Assembly: GCA_013399895.1 (NCBI GenBank)
Contig: VXBA01003292.1
Coordinates: forward strand, 124,001 to 188,000
DNA length: 64,000 nt
Reading direction: 5' to 3'
Source of the DNA: Serilophus lunatus
Taxonomy: Eukaryota > Chordata > Aves > Passeriformes > Eurylaimidae
Shown here piece by piece: positions 49,015 through 58,652 of this stretch; the first letter of the stretch is position 1, and each line of letters begins with the position of its first letter. The notes below the pieces were generated by a model. It worked only from the letters and a program-made list of their open reading frames with translations. It was not told the origin of the DNA and searched no databases. A program made the translations under genes and the position numbers.

Positions 49015-49208
49015 ATCATTCAATCATTAGATTTTACACTTGCCACCCTATGTGATGGGAAGCAGTTATCTGCATTACACAAAGAAGAAGGTGTAATAAA
49101 TTAAGCAACTTGTTCAAAGTCACGCAGAGAATCATTAACTGAAGAGGGCTTGAACTCAGGTGTCCTGAATCCTAAACCTCATGTCTCATTTACTAAGCCA
49201 TCCTTCAT
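49015..49208 (-). repeat. MIR SINE, best-preserved copy in the window
   Basis: Most of a minus-strand MIR can be followed: attacacaaagaagaagg, aagcaacttgttcaaagtca, cgcagagaatcatt, gggcttgaactcaggtgtcc, and finally ctcatttactaagccatcct, which matches the tRNA-derived head. MIR predates the split of birds and mammals, so a copy this readable in a bird hints at constraint or a slowly changing region. Confidence 0.75.
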
Positions 49209-52200
49209 AGCAGTTCATTGTCTTCTGTCAGAGGAATTTGCCTTGAGGGCTTATGAGTGCCAGCCATTTTTGTAAAAAATCTATTCAAGTAAAAAGATTA
49301 TTTTTTCTTGAGTGAATCTGCTCTTTCGGCAATTAACTTTTCCCTTTGGACATATGAAATATTTTTGAGTTAGAGTAAAAAATATATGCAGGAGGAGTAT
49401 GAGAGAAGTGCATGAACATATCCAAACATCAACCCATAGGAAATGAGTAAGTACTCCTCACCTTGCTGAGAGTAATTTAAAATAACATTGCTCTCACTTT
49501 AATTCATCTCATTGTTCTAATGAAGTAGAGTAGCATGAGGTCAGATTAATAATGTAAACAGTTTTACCCCTCAGTCTTTTTCCTCTTAGATTAGGGTTAG
49601 ATTTAGCAGAACACCATTGTTTTAGCTTTTAAGGACTTTAACTGGTATTTCAGAGAGTATGACCTCATTCACTCACAGAGCATTTTTCATTCTTTTTCTC
49701 TTGTCTTTGTAAGTTGCAGAGTTCAGGTTTGCTTATTTTTCAGGACTTTTTACCCCCCAAAATGTTTGTGAGGAGTTTGTTGTATAAAGAAATTAGAAAA
49801 ATTCCATGCTGTCATCTCCCTCATTATCCATTTAGGTCCAAGGCCAGTCAAAATCTAACATTGTTATAGTATCCTGGAATCTAGTATCATATGACAATTC
49901 AATGATGCTAGTGGAGATCTATTTTCTGATGTTTACGAAGTAAAGCAACATTTTACACGCACTGACCACTACAGTCCTTCTGCACTAACCCTAGTCTTCA
50001 ATTTATAGAAAAAAAGCTTTTGATGCCTAAAAACTGGAGTTAAAAAGTGTAAAGTATTTGATGCTAACCTTCAGCTTATTGGAAAAACGTAGCAACAACA
50101 TATGGGGCTTAGGGAAATTTTCATCCCTTTGCATGCTGGTACAGCCTATTCCTAGCTTTAGCTGTCAGTATAGACTGGACACCAAGTAGTGCTCCAACAT
50201 TCAAAGTGGGATATACAAATTATGCCTTTGTACCTTCCAAACTGAAAGAATAATTCCAGGTTTTGTGCCCTGCTGTACTCAACCTTAATAGTTAATCTAC
50301 ATAACAGCCTGATTATCCAAAATTAATGATCAAAAGTAAAAAATACCTTTTGACACCTGTACTCGTCTTTCTTCTGAGAACCTGAGTTCCCTGAGTTTGC
50401 TAACAATCCATGCTCTACAGTACCCAGTTTCAAACCTTAACTGTAAATTTTTGAACATAAATTCAAATTGCTAAAGCTGACCTGAATGTGTTATTAAAAT
50501 CTGGTGATATCAACTCTCCACTTACTATTTTGTATCATGCAAAGGGAAAAAAATACTTCAGCTTTGTAATTCTTACTTAACAAAATCCTGGTGCTAACCC
50601 TAAGATTTAGTGTGACATCAGTAGTTGTTGCTACGTGAAAATGAGGAGCAAGGCATTCAGAGTCAAGATACCAGCTTTTAATTTCTCTCTGCCTTCTCTT
50701 GGATTGTCTAGCAATAATGCCATGTGAGCAGCCCCAATGATTTGGAATCCTAACCCCCAGGAGCTCCTGAAATCTACCTAGACTGGTACTTGGTTTTCTG
50801 TCACAACCCTGGAACAATGTGTCAATTGAATCCTGGTGTTTTCCCTGCCATCCTAAGCACTAAGGGTTTGCAGTTCTGCCAGTTTTCAGCTGACAAAAGT
50901 GATTGATTTGTACCATAGCTTGCTGGATTAGAAAGTAGTTTGCTGTTCTGTATATGAAACTGAATATATTATTTCTTTTAAAAATATTTATGCAAGCTAT
51001 TGGAACAGAAAGCAATGGTTGCTACAACCTTATAAGTACTATTCTTTGTTTTTGCACTAAAAGAAATAAATTATTAAAAATCTCATTAGTTCTTGTATAT
51101 TACTTACACTGGTAGGGTTAGTAATGCACCCCTGGGAAGCAGCCTTGGATTCCTTTTCAATATTTGGATATAAATGGTGAGGAAACCTGGAGTTAAAAAT
51201 GCTAGCTCTATTCTTCTCCTGCTTACCATCTGAGTTCTTTTATGCTCTCTCTCTCTTATTCATTGATATCCCATTGTCTCTTGGTTTTTTCTCCCTCCTT
51301 TCCCAATTCAGCATTTTTTCCGTGGCTTTCATCAGATTTCACTGTCATATCTATTTCACTCGTTTCTTTCTCTCCTTATCTTTTCTCTGCTTAAACCAGC
51401 CCACCAACTCCATCCCTGTCCTTCTAAAGAGCTGGGTAGACAGGAAGGCAGGAAAGAAGTGATTCTGTGAACTCTTCCAATAGATGCTGTTGGCAGAGGT
51501 TTGACCTTATGAAGAAGGGAATGCTTTTCCTTAGAGCTTAGGGAGAGAGCTACTGGGTACAAGGACATAGGAATGAGTGCAAGAGAGCTCTGCCTCCTGT
51601 GGAGAGGGCTGAGTTTAGGATAGAGGTGAAATCAAACTTACAGTCTGTTCTGTGCACTAAGCAGGCTCATGGTGACTGTGATTACGTATAAGAAGAGGGG
51701 TCTTGCTTTTGCTGTCAGCCACAGTTTTCTTGTATGAAGCCTTTTGAACTACTATTGAAGAGTGTAGGAGTCCTCCGTTTGTTGGCTGTAGTCCTTGGAT
51801 GACATCTATGGCAGGATGGCTTTTGGATTCTGATGTCATGTCTAAAATGTTGTGGTTCTTTCTGAGAGAGCAAGCAGCCTTAGATTTTAAAATTTTTATA
51901 TTTAGTGAGGTTGGTTGAGGTCAGCAGTGGCTTAGAATATCTGTCATTAAAGAAAACTGCTTTGGGAGTAAGGTCACTGGTTCAGAGGGCAGCACTTCAA
52001 CGCAGATTCAGTGTGACAATCCAATATAGGAGCCATAGTACTTTGAAAATGACAGGTCTATACATGGGCATCAAAAGGTATGGCAACTTTGCTTTGCTTT
52101 GGACGCTGAGTGTCCAATGTGAGACTGTTATGGCTTTGTCAGACTCCCTCCCTCAGTTTCCTGCATGTAGGAGCCTTTGATCCCAGTTCTTAAATGACCA

Positions 52201-52644
52201 TGTTGTGTTGTGGCACAGTTAAATAACTCCCATGCTTCATCCCAGTGATGGGAGTGCTTTGTTGTCTAGGGAACTGTGTGCGTAGTGGCTGATAAACTGG
52301 TATGTTAATCCTGTTAACGCTTCTGTGAATCCACTAATTTTGACAGTGTGGCATTGTGACATGGTAAACAGGATTGTGTGGGTGATGCAGGTCTGTAGCT
52401 TGTAGTGAACTTTGTCATATCTTCAAAAGCTTGTTGCTATGTTTACTTAAGGAACTGTTTTCCTAGAAATTGTAGTATAATTGTGCTTCACCTTAGGCTG
52501 CGAGTACTGTGTCCCATCATGTTTTCAGCCAAAATAGCTAGAGTTGAAAGCCTAAGCACAGAGTCATAACTGGAATCAAGAACAGGATTGGTTTTGCTAG
52601 CAACTCAACAGGGGAGCTTACAGCATCCTCAATAATAGCAACAG
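49209..52644. other. unique AT-rich non-coding stretch
   Basis: Nothing identifiable. A pyrimidine-rich patch at 51280-51440 gives a spurious frame. Confidence 0.5.
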
Positions 52645-52765
52645 CAATCATTCTTCACACTGACATAAGCATTTTTATCTGCAGTTTTTGCGGAGTTTTA
52701 TAAAGATAATACATTCTCCATTTTACAGATGGAAGAGTAGAGAGCGTAAATCCTGATGGTGAGAC
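52645..52765 (-). repeat. MIR-like SINE relic
   Basis: The phrase cattctccattttacagatg followed by gaagagtagagagcg matches the minus-strand MIR landmark CCCATTTTACAGATGAGGAAACTGAG...AGAG. The 5' side (acataagcatttttatctgc) is weakly compatible. Confidence 0.5.
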
Positions 52766-52859
52766 TGACTGAGCTAGAGAGACCTTGGGAGAAAAGGTCT
52801 TACTCAAAAAATTCCCTTCTGTCACTTTGTGTTGTCCCTCACTCCATAAAATATGCTGT

Positions 52860-52965
52860 TAATCTTCTCCAGTCTAATTATGCATTCTCTCCACACCTAG
52901 GTCTGTGTCACAGCTGGTCTAAGCCGGTGTAATTTCTCTGAAGTTGGTGCGTTTGCCTCTACCAC
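52860..52965. repeat. Decayed ancient amniote repeat relic
   Basis: The phrase agccggtgtaatttctctga followed by agttggtgcgtt resembles the GCTGGTGTAACTCCATTGAAGTCAGTGGAGTT module found in many amniote genomes. The similarity is seen by eye only. Confidence 0.35.
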
Positions 52966-54309
52966 TTATCTCTTGCCTATGTTTTCAGTTAACTTTTCTC
53001 TAGGCAATCTTCATTTCATTTGTGTGTTTATTTTGGCATCATTTTTGTGCTTCCTCTCTGCTACTGCTGTTTGAACAGCTTGGAAATATGGATTTTGTTT
53101 AGATTTAGGAATCCCTTCAATGTTTGTTTTAAAGAAAGGCAACCTGTGAGCACGCTTTTCAACTACCTCACTGGGAACATGTGCCCCATCTTCTTTTTCT
53201 TCCCTCTGCAGGCTCCTACAGAAAGGGTCCTATTTCTGTTTCCTCCTCTCATGTCGGTGTGCTGTGTTTCTAGTGCAGATGCAGATGACTAGTTAGCACT
53301 GCCAGGCTTTGCAAAGACTTCTTGGGATTTCACATGGCTTTGAATGCTAATGAAAGGCTTGTTGTTTCATTTCTGAGTCTTGTAAGTAAGCAGTTCCATC
53401 GTAGACGCACTCAGAGGAGGAAGCTGCTAATTATGTGTTCTGCCCCTCCTCTCCCCACTACTACCTGTTTCTCCTTCGTGGTTAGGGGCTATGGACCTAG
53501 CACCAACCATTTAGTTTTCTTGGGATTGTGTTCATACATGTATCTGTTTAGGTGGTGGAGATAGAAACACAGAAACAGGAAACAGTTTATTCTCTTGGTA
53601 ATGGAAATAGAACATTGTCACAGAAGTGTTCTCTTTTTATACTAGGTCTCACTAGCTGTTGCCATTTTAAATAATTGCTTTAGCATATTCCAAAATTCAG
53701 AATATTATAGCAACATTCTTGGCTATTCTTACTGTTTAATCTTTTCATCAAGCTATGGCAACCAGTAATGAAGAATGAAATAGGAACCTGTCCCTTCTAT
53801 GTCTCCATATAATCTTTGATCTGGAAAGAGGTTGCAAAACAAAACCTTAATTCTTTAGTTTTCAGCTCTCAGAAAGATGGAGTTTGGGGAATTTAATTTG
53901 CCCCCTATTGTCTCTCTGCCACCTTATCTTCACACGTCTTGTAGCAAGTTGTTAGGCTGCCCAGATTTCCATGCTGGCACATTGCCAATCATATGAATAG
54001 CCTTTGTGTCTTTGAAGCCAAGAGGGTTGAAAGAAAAGAAGGTAAATATTCCAAGACTCTTTGATGTATGGACAAGCTATGAAGCATTGTGACAGTAGAA
54101 ACATGTACTGAGCTACCTCCAATATCTCATTAAAGCTCTTCCAGTGAGACAAGGGGTCTTCTAATATCCTGCTGGCATTAGAAATGTGCTTCAGCACTTC
54201 ACACAGAGAGTTCCTAAATATAGTCAGAACAATTACTTTAATAGTAATGCTTTTATGTAGCAGCTGTAAGAGGTAGTTCTCAAAGCATTCAGTATGGAAA
54301 GCAAATAGT
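52966..54309. other. unique AT-rich non-coding stretch
   Basis: A minus-strand ATG frame of 122 codons (53952-54320) was judged a chance frame. Nothing else is seen. Confidence 0.45.
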
Positions 54310-54440
54310 GTTAATTTCATTCTGCAGATAGGAGAACTGAGTTAGAGAGGGGAGGTGAACTGCAAAAGTGACGTAGCAGGCCACAGACACAACCATGAAT
54401 AAAGCTTAGGTCTCACGTCTAGTTCTGTGCCTAGTGACAG
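54310..54440 (-). repeat. MIR-like SINE relic
   Basis: The phrases attctgcagataggagaact, gagttagagaggggaggtga, gcaggccacagacacaacc and gtctagttctgtgcctagtg follow the minus-strand MIR order from ACAGATGAGGAAACTGAG to the tRNA-like head, with high divergence. Confidence 0.62.
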
Positions 54441-55914
54441 TGGCATGTTGCCATATGAAACCAGAAGGTTATAAAGTATATTTTAGTGTAGCTTGGATAT
54501 GTATGTTCTTAACCGCTGTCATAAACAGCTCAGACAATTGTCTTGCCCTTTCTGATAAATTCAGATTGGTATCAGGATGGATAAGCATCTCTCAGCATTG
54601 CTCTTGAAGCTGTTGTGTACTCAGCCTCTGTCCCAGATTCAAGGATGCAGGCAGAAGAGTCCAACAGGATCAACAGACAGTGGACCTCAGCCTAAAAAAG
54701 CACTGAATTTGGTCCATCCTCTTTAAGAGCAGAGCAGTGCTGCTTCTTGCTCTGTCAGCCAAAAGTGTCTGCGTGGTGTGGGAAGAATGGCAATCTTCCA
54801 GTTCTTCAGTGGTGTCTGGACAATGTACTATTAAACTGAGTGTATCAAATAGTAGGAAGAACACAGTACTTAAAGGGCAGAGTGTAGACGCATTATAAAG
54901 TGATCTATTTATACTGGAGAGCTACACCTGTAACATTACGATGTTCTGGAAGCTACCAGTCATGGCTGCTCTCTCTCCTATTAAAAGCATGTGGCAGAGA
55001 TGGATTCTGCAGTAGTAATTTCCTCTAATCACTTACTAAAAATTCTATCTCATACATCCTTCCCTTTTAAAGCACTGTGCTTGAATTTTGTTGTCTAAAA
55101 CATAATTCCAAGCAAAAAGCATTTAACTGTAGATTTTTGCAAGGTCAGGCATGTAGTACTGTGGGCAACTACTGTGCAAGTTTCTCTGCATGCTCTTCTT
55201 TCAAATGAATACTGCCTCCTGGACCTGTCGAATACCTCCTAGTTATCCCATCTGTGCCTTTCTGCTCCATAGCAATAACTAAGTACTCATGCCAAAGTAT
55301 ATAATGTTTCTATGGGAAAGAAATATATCTGTATCTTCAAGAGGGAATTGCAGTAGATGACCTTTAAATGCCTCTTCCAACCCAAACAACTTATGATGAG
55401 TTCTAGGCTGTAAGGTCAGTGCTTTCCAGATGCAATTGAATTGTTTTTCGTGGCAAATTTGAAACCAAGGTTCTATAACAAAAAATGGAAAAGAAAACAT
55501 TACGTTTTCAGCTACTTCAGGATTTCTGCTTATTGATGTAGAAAATGAATAGTGTGTTTGTAGTGCTTGTAGGTCCATGCCAACCTCAACATGCCCACTG
55601 GGTCCAGTGGAGAAATGAGGATATCGTTATGGGGACTGTACTACAATTATACTTCCACTAGTTAATGTAAATGTACCAACACAACAATTGGACAGAACAG
55701 TGAGATACTGTAGCCCACAGAAGTTGTAAGTTATGGCTTGAATCCATCTGCTTATTCTTCAACATTTGTGAAGTCTATCTTGATGTGTGATGACCTGTTG
55801 TTTTCTCCTTTAAGCAGTGTAACTGAATAAATGTTGATAGTGCTACAGAAGAGGATCAGATGTAGTAATAGGTTGCTCATGGCAAAGAAGGGCAGAAGGC
55901 ATTAATTCTTTCAG

Positions 55915-55980
55915 AAGATTACATGAGACTGTTTAATCAAGGACAGAGAGCAGAGTTAGCCTGCACACCTTTTGTTACTG
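55915..55980 (+). other. Candidate 66-bp exon (weak)
   Basis: The acceptor attaattctttcag is followed by 66 bp (22 codons, entered in phase 1) and the donor G|GTAAGTC. One frame is open and reads DYMRLFNQGQRAELACTPF; the other two contain stops. No family is recognised. Confidence 0.2.
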
Positions 55981-56302
55981 GTAAGTCTTTTCATGCAGTG
56001 ATATTTTTATAATGATGTTGTTTGCAATGCAAGAAGTCTGACAGCACTGGAATATATCTCTCTGCTTGACCAGTCCTCAAAGATTATTGCTTGGTTCTTA
56101 TAACTGATAGGGAGAACAAAAGTAAGTAATCATCAAACTACAAGCTCAGCCTGATGCCAGCATTGTAAATTAAATTACGTACAGTTTTGTTGCCACCACT
56201 GTCCTCTCTCCAAGCTTTTGTGCATAAGGTGCTGTCTGCTCAACTGAAAGTGGCAATTTCAGAAAGAGAAACCAGTTAGGTTGCTGGTGGTTAGGTGCTT
56301 AC

Positions 56303-56389
56303 CTGGGGAAAAATATGAAGCCAGTAAAGAGCCAAAGCGAGAAGCTTTGCTTTGAAAGAACATTTCATGCTCAGTCACATGTGTCGTGG
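56303..56389 (-). other. Candidate 87-bp exon (weak)
   Basis: On the minus strand the acceptor ggcatctctgcag is followed by 87 bp, a multiple of three, and the donor CAG|GTAAGC. Only one frame is open and it includes EHEMFFQSKASRFGSLLASY. It lies on the same strand as the stronger exon at 35.6 kb and upstream of it. No family is recognised. Confidence 0.2.
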
Positions 56390-57371
56390 CTGCAGAGATG
56401 CCTGGTAGTGAATGGGAGAGGAACCTAGCTACAGGATTTTTATGCAGTAGCACTATTTAGTCTTATGGACTCTCATAGGGAAGTTTATATGCTGAAAGCA
56501 GTGAAATAACCAGCCTGATCTGGGAAGAGTGCAGTTGAGCGTCATGAGCATCCCTAGATTTTGTAACAACAGTCTTTGTAAGTGCCTGTCTGTTTTGGAC
56601 AGCTGGGAGCTTGATCTATGGATGGTGCATTTCATATCAAAGAAACACCTGTGAAATGAGATCAATATATTCTCTTATGCATTCATTACCTTTCTATTTG
56701 TCTAAATTAATGGTTGTCATTAAAATGTAGTTTGAAACCAAATTTCCCAAAATTGATAGATGAAGAGTCACAGATTTGCTGCCTCTTCCTCTGAAGAATT
56801 TTAATTTCTATGTTTTTTCCCCTTATTTTCCCTTCAGATATTTACCAAAAACTATACCTTTATTAAAGAAAAACAAAGACTTGAAGCAAAACAAAGCCCA
56901 AACCTTTCACAGTCACTTCAGCAAAATAACTGTGTTTATTAAAAGTGCCATGTTTCTGTATATGTCAGTGAGCATTTGCAGAAGTGTGAGGTATGAGGCT
57001 TTGCACATAGGCCAGCTAAAGGATCAAGAGGATGAAGGTCCAGTTACACCAGAGGTGTCAACATTTTCTGTTCCAACTACTTCCACGAGGGAGAAGAGGT
57101 GAGTTATATTCTTAGGCCATTCCCTTCTAAGGGGAATAGAGGGCCCAGTGTGCCAACAGCCAAGCTGAGGTGCCTTTGCACCAATGTGCACAATGAGGGC
57201 AACAAACAGGAGGGGCTGGAAGCCACTGGGCTGATAGAAAGTTATGACTTTGTTGTCATTCCTGAAATATGATGGGATAAATCCCATGACTGCAGTGTAT
57301 CTATCAATGGCTACAGGCCGTTCAGAAGAGACAGGGGAGGAAAGGGAGGAAGCAGGGTTGCCCTCTATATC

Positions 57372-57409
57372 AAGAGGTGGATTGAGTGCGAAGAGGTGGA
57401 CTGAGTGCG
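57372..57409 (+). repeat. Tandem 19-bp duplication inside CR1
   Basis: Two adjacent 19-bp units (aagaggtggattgagtgcg and the same with one change, t to c) lie within the CR1 endonuclease region. This is a local replication-slippage duplication specific to this copy or its lineage. Confidence 0.85.
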
Positions 57410-57804
57410 AAGAGCTGTCTCTGAAGAATGGTCTTGAGCAGGTTGAAAACTATGGGTAAGAGCTAGAGGCAGCAAAGGGGATCTTGACGTTTACTGCAGC
57501 CTCCTGACAAAGCCACCTTGCTCCAGCCACAGGAGGCATCGTGCTGCAGCTTCTTGTCCTGCTGGGGGACTTGAAGCACCTTGACATCTGCTGGGAAAGA
57601 GCACAGTGAGCTGTAGGCAGTCTAGAAGACTCCAGGAATGCATAGAGGAAAACCTCTTGAGCCAGGTAATAGACTGCCCTACCAGAGGGGATATGATACT
57701 GGATCTGATGGTCACCAATGTTAAACAAGGTAATAATGAATGTCAAGATTGGAGGCAGCCTGGGCTGTGGTGATCGCGATTGGGAGGGTTTGCAGTCCTG
57801 AGGG

Positions 57805-57900
57805 ATATGTATACATATATATATATATATGTGTGTGTATGTGTGTGTATATATATGTATAACCCTAAAATATATATATATATGTATATATATATATGTC
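57805..57900. repeat. Compound TA/TG microsatellite with fold-back potential
   Basis: Runs of (at)n, (gt)n and (ta)n are separated by the short unique core aaccctaaaa. The TA-rich halves are self-complementary, so the tract can extrude a hairpin. It interrupts the CR1 endonuclease/RT linker. Confidence 0.9.
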
Positions 57901-58652
57901 AGGTAAAGAGTAAAGTTTGGCCTATGAACCTAGGAAAGCAAAATTCCAGCTCTTCATTGAGTTAGTCAATAGGATTCCCTGGAAGACTGCCCTCAGGAAC
58001 AAGGGAGCGGACATATTAGCAAATCTTTAAGAAAGTCTTCCATAGAGCGCAAGAGCTAGCAATTCCAAAATCGGGCAAGGACGGATGAGAGCCTGGACAT
58101 GAGCCAGCAACGTGCACTTGCAGCTCAGAAAGCCAACCCTGTCCTGAATGGTATCAAAAGCAGCGTGACCAGCAGGTCAAGAGAGGTGATTCTGCCCCCC
58201 TACTCCACTGTTCTGACACACCACCTGGAGTGCTGCATGCAGCTCTGCACTCAGCACAGGAAGGACATGGATATTTTGGACCAAGTCCAAAGGAGGGCCA
58301 TGAAGATGATTAGAGGGATGGAGCACCTCTCCTGTGAGGGAACTGAGTTTGTTCAGCCTGGAAAAGAGGCAGCTTCAGGGGGATGTAATTGCAGCCTTAT
58401 AGTACCTTAAGGGAGCCTACAATAATGGTGGAGAGGGACTTTTTACAAGAGCATGTAGTGACAGGATAAGGAAGAGTGGCTTGAAACTGAAAGAAAGATT
58501 TAGCTTAGTTGATAGGAAAAAAATTCTATACTGTGAGGGCAGTGAGGCTGCCCTGGGAAGTTGTGGATGTCACATCCCTGGAAATGTTCAAGTGAAAGGC
58601 AGGGGGGTTGGAATTAGATGATCCAATGCAAACCATTCTATGATTCTATGAA

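Larger units (their letters stand above)
54441..57009. other. unique AT-rich non-coding stretch with two weak exon candidates
   Basis: No repeats are recognised. Exon-like segments at 55915-55980 (+) and 56303-56389 (-) are described separately. They lie on opposite strands within 500 bp, which suggests that at least one is false. Confidence 0.45.
57010..58652 (+). mobile_element. CR1 LINE, long copy with internal deletion, broken frames
   Basis: The copy starts near the ORF1/ORF2 junction (gtgagttatattcttaggcc) and enters the ORF2 endonuclease domain with TNVHNEGNKQEGLEA. The ETWWD-type motif has become EI-stop-WD (TGA at 57270-57272), and the catalytic GDFN motif reads GDLK near 57567. The end of the endonuclease is visible as LDLMVTN near 57696. 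After a TA/TG microsatellite the frame resumes weakly (58020-58083). It then jumps, with most of the reverse transcriptase missing, to the RT C-terminal part (LDMSQQRALAAQKANP..., 58094-58410) and the 3' UTR, ending in ATTCTATGATTCTATG. It cannot be active. A second small deletion removes part of the 3' UTR near 58590. Confidence 0.9.

Noticed and set aside
51199..51462. Phe/Ser/Leu-rich plus-strand frame
   Set aside because: It is produced by a pyrimidine-rich low-complexity patch.
53952..54320. Minus-strand ATG frame of 122 codons
   Set aside because: No recognisable domain, AT-rich codons and an overlap with a MIR-like relic at its 5' end; likely chance.
57010..58410. Frames inside 57.0-58.4 kb as host genes
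   Set aside because: They translate CR1 ORF2 pieces or are antisense to it.
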